A stretch of DNA of 64,000 nt from Clostridia bacterium (GTDB lineage Bacteria > Bacillota > Clostridia > UBA1381). The position numbers and the translations under genes were made by a program. Below are positions 18,152 to 25,796 of the stretch, piece by piece. Within the stretch, counting starts at the first letter, position 1, and every line of letters starts with the position of its first letter. The notes below the pieces were generated by a model. It made no database searches, was not told the DNA's origin, and was given only the letters and a program-made list of their open reading frames with translations. The DNA is taken from assembly GCA_900751885.1 (NCBI GenBank), contig CAADTH010000064.1, positions 345,675-409,674 on the forward strand. Direction: 5' to 3'.

Positions 18152-18679
18152 TTAACGGTATTTCACTGTATATTCATCCGAAAGAATCGTTTGCCGCAAC
18201 GATTCGATTTCACGCGTCCGAAACCCAAAGCCGGGCGAATCATTCACGATTTCCGCCGTGCGTTTTCCTTCCTTGATTTCCTCAAGTAACCGGCTCATCT
18301 TGGAGCTTGCTTTGCTGTGTTCTTCCGGCAAGTCCCCATACTCGAAAAAACTACCTTCGACCGTGGTCTTTGCTTTTTCATCCTCCGCCCACTTGCCAGA
18401 CTTTGCAATATAGTCGCGGCTTTGCACGGCGCTCCCATTTGCCTTTTCGATATGGGCAGTGGGAAAGCGCCCTTTGATTGTGCCAAAGCGTACCGGTGAG
18501 TGGGCGTATAGGAAAATATGTGTGTGAAATGTCCCTGTTGTTGCAATTTCATCTGACATGCAGAAATAAACAGGATTGCACTTCATCAATAATTCTGCCA
18601 TTTTCTCATGGTCTAACCCACATTCCTGCGGATTGTTGATAACCAGCGTCCATTTGCGTGATTGTGTATGTGGATTCAT
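18152..18679 (-). pseudogene. rep: CRESS/HUH-type replication initiator Rep, C-terminally truncated
   Basis: Rolling-circle initiator of the kind shared by circular Rep-encoding ssDNA viruses, phytoplasma plasmids and Firmicutes integrative elements. The 175 residues are the HUH endonuclease domain: motif I WTLVINNPQE (~10-19), motif II FHTHIFLYA (~51-59) with the two metal-binding His, and motif III with the nicking Tyr in SRDYIAKSGKW (~residue 90). The protein stops after DEYTVKYR, just where the SF3 helicase domain of full-length relatives (about 300 residues) begins. The stop lies at the right edge of the AT-rich insert, so the helicase half was lost. GAAAGGAGG precedes the ATG. A candidate origin hairpin lies 36 nt upstream. 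Confidence 0.82.
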
Positions 18680-18714
18680 GGCTTGTCCTCCTTTCTTGTG
18701 CTACATGCTACACC

Positions 18715-18749
18715 TATGCCATAAGGGTAATACGAAGCCTTATGGCATA
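18715..18749 (-). other. Candidate rolling-circle replication origin (stem-loop with nonamer)
   Basis: Perfect 12-bp inverted repeat TATGCCATAAGG / CCTTATGGCATA with an 11-nt loop. On the rep coding strand the loop reads CTTCGTATTAC and contains TCGTATTAC, one base away from the circovirus origin nonamer TAGTATTAC (nicked between T7 and A8) and two from geminivirus TAATATTAC. Position just upstream of rep is where such origins lie. Confidence 0.65.
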
Positions 18750-18753
18750 GGCG

Positions 18754-18808
18754 GCGCCGGGGGAACATTTTTCTTTTCGGAAAAATGTTTTAACCCCCTT
18801 CGCCGCTG
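18754..18808 (-). terminator. Long GC-rich hairpin upstream of rep
   Basis: Nested arms GGCG..GGGGGAACATTTTTC and GAAAAATGTT..ACCCCC..CGCC. It lies between the 106-residue gene and rep and could terminate the upstream transcript or act as a secondary replication structure; no long T-run follows, so the role is unclear. Confidence 0.4.
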
Positions 18809-18813
18809 ATTCA

Positions 18814-19134
18814 TTATCCTTTGTGATTCGCCAATGTGATGCCTGTTGCCTTTGCGCCAACCTGTGGCTGTCCGTTCATCCAATAAATGAACACCTCCAG
18901 CCCTGTGAACGAAACTTCCGCATAGCCGTCCGGCTTTTCCATCTGCTGTTTGCCGTCGATTTTGACACACAGTTTCTCTAAATTCCTTTCCGGCATGGCG
19001 ATGGTATAGCGGTAGCCTGTTACCGTGTCGGTACGCCGGTTGTCCTTATACTCGTACGCCGGTGCGATATCCACCAGCCATAGCTTGCTTCCAAGGCTCT
19101 TTGGGTCAATGATTAAATCCGTAATTTTTAACAT
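18814..19134 (-). CDS. Conserved-type element protein (106 aa), function unknown
   Basis: CAGGAGG precedes the ATG at 19134. The 106-residue protein (MLKITDLIIDPKSLGSKLW..., ending VGAKATGITLANHKG) is predicted to be mostly beta strands, without membrane segments or cysteine motifs except one Cys. It lies directly upstream of rep on the same strand, where rolling-circle elements often encode a small accessory protein (single-strand binding or copy control). I do not recognise the family and infer only that it belongs to the element. Confidence 0.7.
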   Translation of the reverse strand: MLKITDLIIDPKSLGSKLWLVDIAPAYEYKDNRRTDTVTGYRYTIAMPERNLEKLCVKIDGKQQMEKPDGYAEVSFTGLEVFIYWMNGQPQVGAKATGITLANHKG

Positions 19135-19364
19135 GATTGTTCCTCCTGTCTTTTTGTATGTTGTAAGCTTACAAGTAGAGGATACCGCATTTTTTCTGTT
19201 TTGTCGTTTCTTCCGAAGTTACAAAAAAACGCCCATTTTATGCGGTTTTTTAGAATTGTATCTTTGAAAACGCCCATAAAACTAGCTGGTTTTGTAACTT
19301 GCGAAGTAATCAAAATATCTAGGATACAAAAAAGCCGCACACCAAGGAAGGTATGCGGCAGCGG

Positions 19365-19793
19365 TCACTCGTCCCTTGACAGGGAACCGAGGTCGTGTTT
19401 CCGTTCTATATTCAATTTTCGTAGTATTTCATTACAGTCCTCTATGCCGAGCTTAAACAACGAACATAGGTCAATCAGCTTGCGGTATGCCATATGCACA
19501 CGGTTCGTGGGGCTGAATGCAAGCCCAGCAGCTGCCAACAAGGTATCTGCTGTGTGGATGTCTGTTTTCAGTCCCACACAGATAGAAACGATGATTCTCA
19601 TTGTCGGCGTATAGTCTGGTCTTTTGAGATCGCTGTATATTTTTTTGTTGAGTTCTGTTTTCTCATAGAAAATCGTACTGTTCCAGTTTTGCTGCTTCAT
19701 CAGCTTTCGTATCATTTCATGAAATGTTCTGTGCGAGGATATAGACTTCTGATACGCGCTTTCAATATCAGCGCATAGTTTGTCTATACACAT
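19365..19793 (-). CDS. Putative helix-turn-helix regulator of the element (142 aa)
   Basis: A 142-residue protein whose middle part (residues ~30-85: FYEKTELNKKIYSDLKRPDYTPTMRIIVSICVGL) resembles the Xre/Cro DNA-binding helix set, followed by ADTLLAAAGLAFSPTNRVHMAYRKLIDLC, typical of phage- and element-borne Xre-like proteins. It lies in a minus-strand series leading to rep and is preceded by a 31-codon open frame. Role in copy or transfer control is an inference. Confidence 0.6.
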   Translation of the reverse strand: MCIDKLCADIESAYQKSISSHRTFHEMIRKLMKQQNWNSTIFYEKTELNKKIYSDLKRPDYTPTMRIIVSICVGLKTDIHTADTLLAAAGLAFSPTNRVHMAYRKLIDLCSLFKLGIEDCNEILRKLNIERKHDLGSLSRDE

Positions 19794-19805
19794 AACACCT
19801 TGTGG

Positions 19806-19901
19806 TTATTTCTGTACATTTGAAGCGCCGGAGGTGAAAACGAATGGTTGCTCGCCTAAGAAAACGCTATGCGGTGGATTCTGAACAAAAATCAGCAGCA
19901 T
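19806..19901 (-). CDS. Possible 31-residue leader ORF
   Basis: AAGGAGGTGATGCCT gives an excellent ribosome site in front of ATG at 19901. The peptide MLLIFVQNPPHSVFLGEQPF and 11 more residues ends 12 nt before the 142-residue regulator gene. It may be a leader peptide for translational control or a microprotein; only the ribosome site supports it. Confidence 0.35.
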   Translation of the reverse strand: MLLIFVQNPPHSVFLGEQPFVFTSGASNVQK

Positions 19902-19967
19902 AGGCATCACCTCCTTCTAAATTGCCAAAGAGTAAAACCTCCGGCGCAACGTCCCAATTCATACAAA

Positions 19968-19996
19968 AAAACACCGTCAATTCTTTGACCGTGTTT
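19968..19996 (-). terminator. Hairpin with T-run in the leader of the rep-side operon
   Basis: On the minus strand AAACACGGTCAA / TTGACGGTGTTT (one mismatch) followed by TTTTTTT. It lies after the predicted promoter and before the downstream genes, hence a candidate attenuator. Confidence 0.65.
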
Positions 19997-20173
19997 CGTT
20001 TTTCATTATTTATTTATATTTTTGGACACACTTGTCCCTTTCCCTATACCTGCCAATTTCAGTAAAAGCTCTCTCTTGTCTTTTACATCTACCATTTTAC
20101 CTGATTTGAGTATTTCTCAAAATGTTTTATTTTTAACTGTTTCAATAAATTGTTATCAATATTCTTGTTAATC

Positions 20174-20202
20174 ATAATATCAGATTACAGATAATATGTA
20201 AA
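20174..20202 (-). promoter_or_regulatory. Minus-strand promoter of the element operon
   Basis: TTTACA (20202-20197), 17-nt spacer, TATTAT (20179-20174) on the minus strand, reading toward the 142-residue regulator, the 106-residue protein and rep. Confidence 0.6.
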
Positions 20203-20309
20203 GTGTTTTCAAGAAAATTCTGACAATTATTTTATTTCCTGCTCCAAGTCCTTGAATATATCGTTTGAGAAAAAGTCAATGATACTGATTTCTAAACCAT
20301 CACACAATA

Positions 20310-20645
20310 CTATTTAGACTGATTGTCCAGCATAGTATTGATTCTTTCGTCAATTCTGATTTTATTCTCAGTAGTCAATCTGCGGAATCTCACAACCAAA
20401 TCAAATTCCTGTGGTGTCACATGGTCCGGCGTATATGGATTTGGAATGCTGGATTCACCAATGAGATAATCCACGCTTACGCTAAAAATTGCCGCAAGCT
20501 TTTTGAGCATGTCGATACCAGGCTGTGTCGAACCGTTTTCATATTTTGAAATAGCACTCGGTTTCAAATTCACGAGTTCAGCCAGTTGATTTTGTTGCAT
20601 CTCATTTTTGATTCTTAGTTCTTTCAATCTTTCTGGAAAATCCAT
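20310..20645 (-). CDS. Xre-family (cI-like) repressor
   Basis: A 111-residue protein with an N-terminal helix-turn-helix (residues ~5-62: LKELRIKNEMQQNQLAELVN, PSAISKYENGSTQPGIDMLK, FSVSVDYLIGES), typical of immunity repressors of integrative elements. The C-terminal 40 residues are helical (DLVVRFRRLTTENKIRIDERI) and likely dimerise. AGGAAG precedes the ATG. It is divergent from the SLOG-fold gene across a region with several TCTTGA/TCAAGA half sites. Confidence 0.88.
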   Translation of the reverse strand: MDFPERLKELRIKNEMQQNQLAELVNLKPSAISKYENGSTQPGIDMLKKLAAIFSVSVDYLIGESSIPNPYTPDHVTPQEFDLVVRFRRLTTENKIRIDERINTMLDNQSK

Positions 20646-20796
20646 TTTATCACTTCCTTATATCCTTTCAAGACAAATCAAGTATATCATTTCCCAAAGA
20701 GAAAGTGTCTATTTATGTCTTGATTAGAATATTTATCTTGAATTATTCCCAAAAAGATATTATAATATTCTTATTAAGATATTAGAGGTGGTAAAA
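20646..20796. promoter_or_regulatory. Divergent control region with repeated TCTTGA half sites
   Basis: TCAAGA at 20668, TCAAG at 20678, TCTTGA at 20718 and TCTTGA at 20736, plus related ATTAAGATATT near 20773. Spacing and orientation suggest operators for the neighbouring Xre repressor between its own gene and the SLOG-fold gene. Confidence 0.5.
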
Positions 20797-21306
20797 ATGA
20801 CAATTAAGACAATCAAAAGCCAAACTTGTTGCTTTACAGGACACCGTCCAAAATCTCTGCCATGGAGATATAATGAACGCTCTGATGCGTGTAGCGCATT
20901 GAAACACAAGCTACTTGAACAGATTGAATCGGCAATACAAGACGGTTACCGGCATTTTATTATCGGTATGGCGCAGGGAATTGACACGTATGTCGGGGAG
21001 CTGTTGATACTCTTGAAGCGCGTCCATCCGTCTATCACGATGGAAGCCGCAATCCCATGCGAAAGCCAATGTGCAAAATGGTCAAAAGACGCAAAAGAAC
21101 GGTATGAAAATATTTTTGGTTGGTGCGATAAGAAGACAATGATTAACAGGTACTATACACCGATGTGCATGTTGGAGAGAAACCATTACATGGTGGATCA
21201 GTCCTCACGGGTCATCGCTGTGTGGAATGGGAAACCGAGTGGTACAAGCAATACGGTGAATTATGCAAGGAAGATGGGCGTAGGGGTTGTGGTGATTGAT
21301 GTGTAA
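20797..21306 (+). CDS. SLOG-superfamily protein (YspA/DUF1273-like)
   Basis: Start ATG at 20797 after GAGGTGG (the GTG at 20788 lies inside that site). The 169-residue protein has the Rossmann-like SLOG fold: CCFTGHRPKSLPWRYNE near the N-terminus, HFIIGMAQGIDTYVGELLI, and a late SGTSNTVNYARKMGVGVVVI strand. SLOG proteins bind nucleotide-derived ligands and often occur in mobile elements and conflict systems; DprA/YpsA-like members are better known. The function here is unknown. Ends at a strong terminator, so it is a single-gene unit opposite the Xre repressor. Confidence 0.82.
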   Translation: MTIKTIKSQTCCFTGHRPKSLPWRYNERSDACSALKHKLLEQIESAIQDGYRHFIIGMAQGIDTYVGELLILLKRVHPSITMEAAIPCESQCAKWSKDAKERYENIFGWCDKKTMINRYYTPMCMLERNHYMVDQSSRVIAVWNGKPSGTSNTVNYARKMGVGVVVIDV

Positions 21307-21312
21307 GGGAAG

Positions 21313-21336
21313 GAGGCGGTTTCCGCCTCTTTTTTT
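21313..21336 (+). terminator. Terminator after SLOG gene
   Basis: GAGGCGG / CCGCCTC stem, TTT loop, seven Ts. Confidence 0.9.
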
Positions 21337-21497
21337 GTTTAAATATGAGTTAATATTGTATTTTTACAAGAATTGTGGTAAAATTTAGAATAATATAGAA
21401 TGTACTTGAATGTTATACATCCTATATATTGGATTACATATGTATATTATAGATTACAAGCGCTAAGGGCATATCAATAAGGGGGCATTAAAATGCT

Positions 21498-24242
21498 ATG
21501 GATATCAGAAAAATCATGATTATCATCAAAGGAAACGATCAGACAGAAGAAATTGAAAACTTTCAGAAAGATTCTGATACTGGATGTATTAAGATTGTTT
21601 ATGTAAATAGTGATACAGTATATCAGTATAAGAAAGAAAATGTTCAAATTTATGAAAATCCCAAGACAATTGATTTTTCCGATTCTGCTATTTATATAGA
21701 CAATTTTCCTGTATATCAACCTCAATGCCTTATTGATTTCGGGGAAAAAATTCGTATTATTGGATATAACGGAAAGGCTCAAACAGTAAATGCCAAATCG
21801 ATTTCAATTATTAGAAATGGATTGAACAGCGAAAAAGCAAAACAGTGCATGGAATACCTATATGAAATTTCTCAGTATACAACTGACAATGAAGATAAAG
21901 AAGCCTATTTAAAACAGCAAATGAGGCGTCTGACTTTTATCCATCCTGAAAGTGTATTGAGCTGTTATCTTAATCAGCAGAAAATTGAAGCACGAGAACC
22001 GAAAAATGAGACAATCTTTCCGTTCCATTTTAATTTAAGTCAGAAAAGTGCCTTGGAGAATGCCCTTCATCATTCATTGTCTGTGATTGAAGGACCTCCC
22101 GGTACTGGTAAGACACAAACGATTTTAAATATTATTGCAAATCTTGTTGCAATTCAAGGAAAAAGTGTAGCTGTTGTTTCCAACAATAATGAGGCAGTCA
22201 AAAATATTATTGAGAAGATGAACAAACATGGCTATGGATTTATCGCTGCACTGCTTGGGAAGACAAGTAATCAAGAAAAATTCTTTATGAACATGCCTGA
22301 CATTCAAATAGATGGTTGGGACTGTGAAGATGAATTCGATTTTCTACAGGAACAGATTGAGTATTTAAATAGCAATTTAAATCACCTATTACTAGTGGAT
22401 AGGAAAAGAACACAGTTAAAGCAAGAACTAAGTGCCTGGAAACTAGAGCAGGAACACTTTAACTTATATTTTGAAAGACAAGAGATTGAAGAGCTAACAA
22501 AACTGCCTTTATTTAGGACAACTCCTGATCGAATCATTTCCTTTCTTGCCGAAACTTCTTTGGCGAAAGAAAATCATCAGACCAAAAATATAGTATACAA
22601 ATTGAAGTTATTATTGAAATATGGGGTGTTTGATTACAAAAAATTACGGAAAGATGAAGTTACGATATTATTATCAATGCAAAAAGCATTTTATCGAAAA
22701 CAAATTGATACAATCGAATCGAAAATTATCGTATTAGAAAAGCAATTAGAAAAAGTGTCATTTGATGATATGATAAAGCAACATCAGCTGCTCTCAGAAA
22801 AACTATTTCGTAAATATCTTTATCAAAGGTATAGTGCACAATCACAGGAACATTTCGATAAAAAAACGTATAAACCCAAGTTTGACACATTTATCAATCG
22901 ATTTCCTATTATCCTAAGTACCACCCATGCATTACTTCAATCAATACCTGATAATTATTTGCTGGACTACGTTATTATAGACGAAGCCTCTCAGGTAGAC
23001 TTGATTACAGGGATTCTTGCCTTGTCTTGTTGCAAAAATGCAGTCATTGTCGGTGATTTAAAACAACTTGAGCAAATAACAGATAAAAAATTAGAATCAA
23101 CTATCATGAATAAGCCTCCTAGTGAAGAATATAATTATTTTCAGCAAAGTATATTGTCGTCGGTTGTAAAGTTATATGATGAAGATATCTCCCGACAAAT
23201 TTTGAGAGAACACTACCGATGTCATCCTCAGATTATTGAATTTTGCAATCAAAAATATTATGCTGGTAAGTTGATACCATATACTGATTTTGCCATGTCT
23301 ACAGAACCACTGATTTTGTATAGAACTGTTGAAGGTAACCATATGAGACGAATCACAACTGGAGATAGAATAGGCAGATATAATCAACGCGAGTTAGATA
23401 TAATTAAACAAGAAATTCTTAACAATCCAGATTATCAACTAGAACCAAAGGATGTGGGGGTGATATCACCTTATCGCAGACAAGCAGACGAAGCAACTAT
23501 ACTCATGCCAAACGGAACGGAAAGCGATACCGTACATAAGTATCAAGGACGAGAAAAAGACGTAGTTATCATGTCCACTGTTTTGGATGATACAAAGGAT
23601 GGAAGAATTAGCATGAATTTTGTGGATGACCCACAAATGCTTAATGTTGCAGTTTCGCGTGCTATTAAACAATTTATACTGGTAACAGATCACGATTTAT
23701 TTTTTAAAAAGGGAAAGCACATTGGTGATTTGATTCGGTATATCCAGTATAGCACACTTGATGTTGGTATTGTGGACAGTCAGGTTGTATCTGTTTTTGA
23801 TTTGCTTTACCAAAGGTATTCTAGCAAACTAATTTCATTGAAAGCAAAAATGAATCCTCATGCAAGATACCAGTCTGAGGAGGCAATTCGAGTATTATTA
23901 GAAGAAATTCTTATCCAACCGGACTATGAGCAGTACAGTTATGTACATGGAATGCTTCTTCGCAATTTATTAAACAATGTTGAGTTACTAACACCGGAAG
24001 AGTTAAGCTTTGTAAACCATAGAGCTTCTTTGGATTTTGTTGTTTTTTATAAACACGGTAAGACATGTGCTTTGGTAATAGAAGTAGATGGTGTTGCATT
24101 TCACGAAAACAATCCAGAACAATTACGACGAGATGCATTAAAGGATGCTATATTAGTAAAATACAAAATACCTATTTTGCGTTTGCCTACGAATGGAAGT
24201 GGTGAGAGGGAGAAAATTGAAAAGGCATTGAAATCATCATAA
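21498..24242 (+). CDS. UPF1-like SF1 helicase with C-terminal DUF2726 nuclease-like domain
   Basis: A 914-residue ATP-dependent helicase. Residues 1-100 are a beta-rich N-terminal module; the AAA_11 half has Walker A GPPGTGKT at 199-206 and Walker B IDEAS at ~494-498; a coiled coil fills ~280-430; the AAA_12 half has LREHYRCHPQIIEFCN, VISPYRRQ, TVHKYQGREKDVVIMS and NVAVSRA. The C-terminus (~790-905) resembles DUF2726, a restriction-endonuclease-like fold, with LDFVVF...LVIEVDGVAFHE giving the D...ExD pattern. Such helicase-nuclease proteins are frequent in anti-phage islands. It forms a pair with the HNH gene 40 nt downstream. Start is somewhat uncertain: GGGGG sits 12 nt before 21498 and 7 nt before another ATG in a different frame. 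AT content is higher than in core genes. Confidence 0.85.
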   Translation: MDIRKIMIIIKGNDQTEEIENFQKDSDTGCIKIVYVNSDTVYQYKKENVQIYENPKTIDFSDSAIYIDNFPVYQPQCLIDFGEKIRIIGYNGKAQTVNAKSISIIRNGLNSEKAKQCMEYLYEISQYTTDNEDKEAYLKQQMRRLTFIHPESVLSCYLNQQKIEAREPKNETIFPFHFNLSQKSALENALHHSLSVIEGPPGTGKTQTILNIIANLVAIQGKSVAVVSNNNEAVKNIIEKMNKHGYGFIAALLGKTSNQEKFFMNMPDIQIDGWDCEDEFDFLQEQIEYLNSNLNHLLLVDRKRTQLKQELSAWKLEQEHFNLYFERQEIEELTKLPLFRTTPDRIISFLAETSLAKENHQTKNIVYKLKLLLKYGVFDYKKLRKDEVTILLSMQKAFYRKQIDTIESKIIVLEKQLEKVSFDDMIKQHQLLSEKLFRKYLYQRYSAQSQEHFDKKTYKPKFDTFINRFPIILSTTHALLQSIPDNYLLDYVIIDEASQVDLITGILALSCCKNAVIVGDLKQLEQITDKKLESTIMNKPPSEEYNYFQQSILSSVVKLYDEDISRQILREHYRCHPQIIEFCNQKYYAGKLIPYTDFAMSTEPLILYRTVEGNHMRRITTGDRIGRYNQRELDIIKQEILNNPDYQLEPKDVGVISPYRRQADEATILMPNGTESDTVHKYQGREKDVVIMSTVLDDTKDGRISMNFVDDPQMLNVAVSRAIKQFILVTDHDLFFKKGKHIGDLIRYIQYSTLDVGIVDSQVVSVFDLLYQRYSSKLISLKAKMNPHARYQSEEAIRVLLEEILIQPDYEQYSYVHGMLLRNLLNNVELLTPEELSFVNHRASLDFVVFYKHGKTCALVIEVDGVAFHENNPEQLRRDALKDAILVKYKIPILRLPTNGSGEREKIEKALKSS

Positions 24243-24282
24243 GTTTTATGTTTTTTAGCGCAAGATAAGGAGGTTTAGATTA

Positions 24283-25341
24283 ATGGATATAGTAAGAAAT
24301 ATTCCCAAGTTATGTCCCTCGGAAAGAGATAGAGAATATAATCATTATAATCAATGTGTAATTGATGAAGTAATTTATTCATATTTATTTAATTCTTTAT
24401 CTCACCGTGAGATTGACGAAAAAATCATAAGATTAGATTCTAAATACAGCCGTGGATATTTATCAATGGGTATTCTGCATTACATAGGTTTAAATGATGC
24501 GTTTAAGGGACTATTTGCTAATGTTACAATTGAAAAGGCTCTTAAAGAGTTACAAGATACATTAGACGATTCATACAAAATGATAGTTAATTCCCTCAAA
24601 CGCTATAAAATGCATCGCTTTGGAACATTTAACTCTTGGGAAATTATTGATTTGAATATTATATGTAAACATACGGATAAATCTGTATTTAATCATCGAG
24701 GTTCAGGTATACCGATTGAAAGTCGTTGGTTTTGGGATGCTGATGGGTTAAAAAAACATGAACAAAAAAACTTAACATTTGTTTCTAATGGTGTCACATA
24801 TAACGCCTACATTAAGAAAGAAATCAGGGGCAGAACAAGGCTTATGTGGTTTTCGGACTTTGAGAAATTTCTTAGAAAATATAGAAAAGATGAGTTTCCT
24901 ATTTTGCGTATATGTAGAAAAAGAAAAAATATATATGCCGTGGAGATTGTTTCTACTTCACAAACTGATAATGACATACTTATGGAATTTAAAAACAACT
25001 ATCCAGTAACAATATCAACAGGAAACACGGAGGGTGCGAAAAAGGTATATTTTACAAACCGATATGAACGTGATTCTCATAATAGGAAGGCATGTATAAA
25101 ATATCACGGTACGAAATGTGCCGCTTGTGGTTTTAATTACCAAGAAGTATATGGTGATTGGGGAAAAGATTATATAGAGGTACATCATATGGTTCCTCTA
25201 CATACGTTGGATGAAGAAATAGCAGTAAACCCTATAACGGATTTGATACCTGTTTGTGCAAATTGTCATAGGATGATTCATCGAAGAAGGGATAAAGCAT
25301 TAACGATATCGCAATTAAAAGAAATGCTAAATAAAGATTAA
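24283..25341 (+). CDS. HNH endonuclease domain protein
   Basis: A 352-residue protein with a McrA-type HNH domain at the C-terminus: paired cysteines in KCAACGFNY (~279), the HNH core DYIEVHHMVPL (~300), DLIPVCANCHRMIHRR (~326-335). The N-terminal ~260 residues are unassigned, with a basic middle (KKEIRGRTRLMWF) that may bind DNA or sense modification. AAGGAGG precedes the ATG. It follows the SF1 helicase by 40 nt and ends at a terminator, so the two form a transcription unit and probably one system, likely restriction of foreign DNA. No methyltransferase is present. Confidence 0.88.
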   Translation: MDIVRNIPKLCPSERDREYNHYNQCVIDEVIYSYLFNSLSHREIDEKIIRLDSKYSRGYLSMGILHYIGLNDAFKGLFANVTIEKALKELQDTLDDSYKMIVNSLKRYKMHRFGTFNSWEIIDLNIICKHTDKSVFNHRGSGIPIESRWFWDADGLKKHEQKNLTFVSNGVTYNAYIKKEIRGRTRLMWFSDFEKFLRKYRKDEFPILRICRKRKNIYAVEIVSTSQTDNDILMEFKNNYPVTISTGNTEGAKKVYFTNRYERDSHNRKACIKYHGTKCAACGFNYQEVYGDWGKDYIEVHHMVPLHTLDEEIAVNPITDLIPVCANCHRMIHRRRDKALTISQLKEMLNKD

Positions 25342-25423
25342 TTCGTCTCATAGTTCTCTGTCTGATAAGCTAAAAATAATATAATATTTTACTATATTAT
25401 TAATAGTTTTTAATTGTAATTAC

Positions 25424-25537
25424 TGCTTATTGACTGCCCTCAAACCCTCTATTTTACTAGCTTTCTTCAAAAAGTTCTATAACACCACTGTGACCATTAT
25501 AAAAGCTGTCTAACTTTGTAGATTAGGCAGTTTTTTT
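25424..25537. repeat. Imperfect direct repeat, left copy (flanks DUF4062 gene)
   Basis: GCTTATTGACTGCCCTCAAACC at the start matches GCTTGTTAATCGCCCTCAAACC near 27008; both copies continue with a T-rich stretch, then TGACCA and a hairpin with a T-run. Confidence 0.45.
25506..25537 (+). terminator. Terminator after helicase-HNH unit
   Basis: CTGTCTAA / TTAGGCAG stem (one G-U pair) followed by seven Ts. Confidence 0.7.
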
Positions 25538-25796
25538 ATTGATATTACTGGATTTTTAAGAGTGAGATGGTGTTACTACCACTCCTATCTTAATGAATTT
25601 CCTATAGTCAAACTATCTAATTAACTGGTAGCAATATCGATCCTATTGTGTAAGAATTTCTATTTAATTATGTTGGACTATAAACTCTCGGAAATAAAAC
25701 AAATCCCCTGTGGAAGGCTTATATTGCTCAAATTTGACATATTACTTCTTATAATTTATAATGATAAAAAATCTGTTTATTGGAGTGATATCAACT

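Larger units (their letters stand above)
19902..20309. other. Gene-free leader region with promoter and attenuator-like hairpin
   Basis: No gene seen. It contains a minus-strand promoter (20174-20202) and, between that promoter and the first downstream ORF, a hairpin with seven Ts (19968-19996). The rest is AT-rich. Confidence 0.6.
25342..25796. other. Intergenic region between HNH and DUF4062 genes
   Basis: No gene seen. It contains the terminator of the helicase-HNH unit (25506-25537) and a boundary-like repeat (25424-25537) that recurs in imperfect form at 27006-27118. Confidence 0.55.

Noticed and set aside
19128..19340. 70-codon minus-strand frame upstream of the 106-residue element gene
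   Set aside because: No ribosome site, low-complexity composition, overlaps the real start and the 142-residue gene's leader; not convincing.
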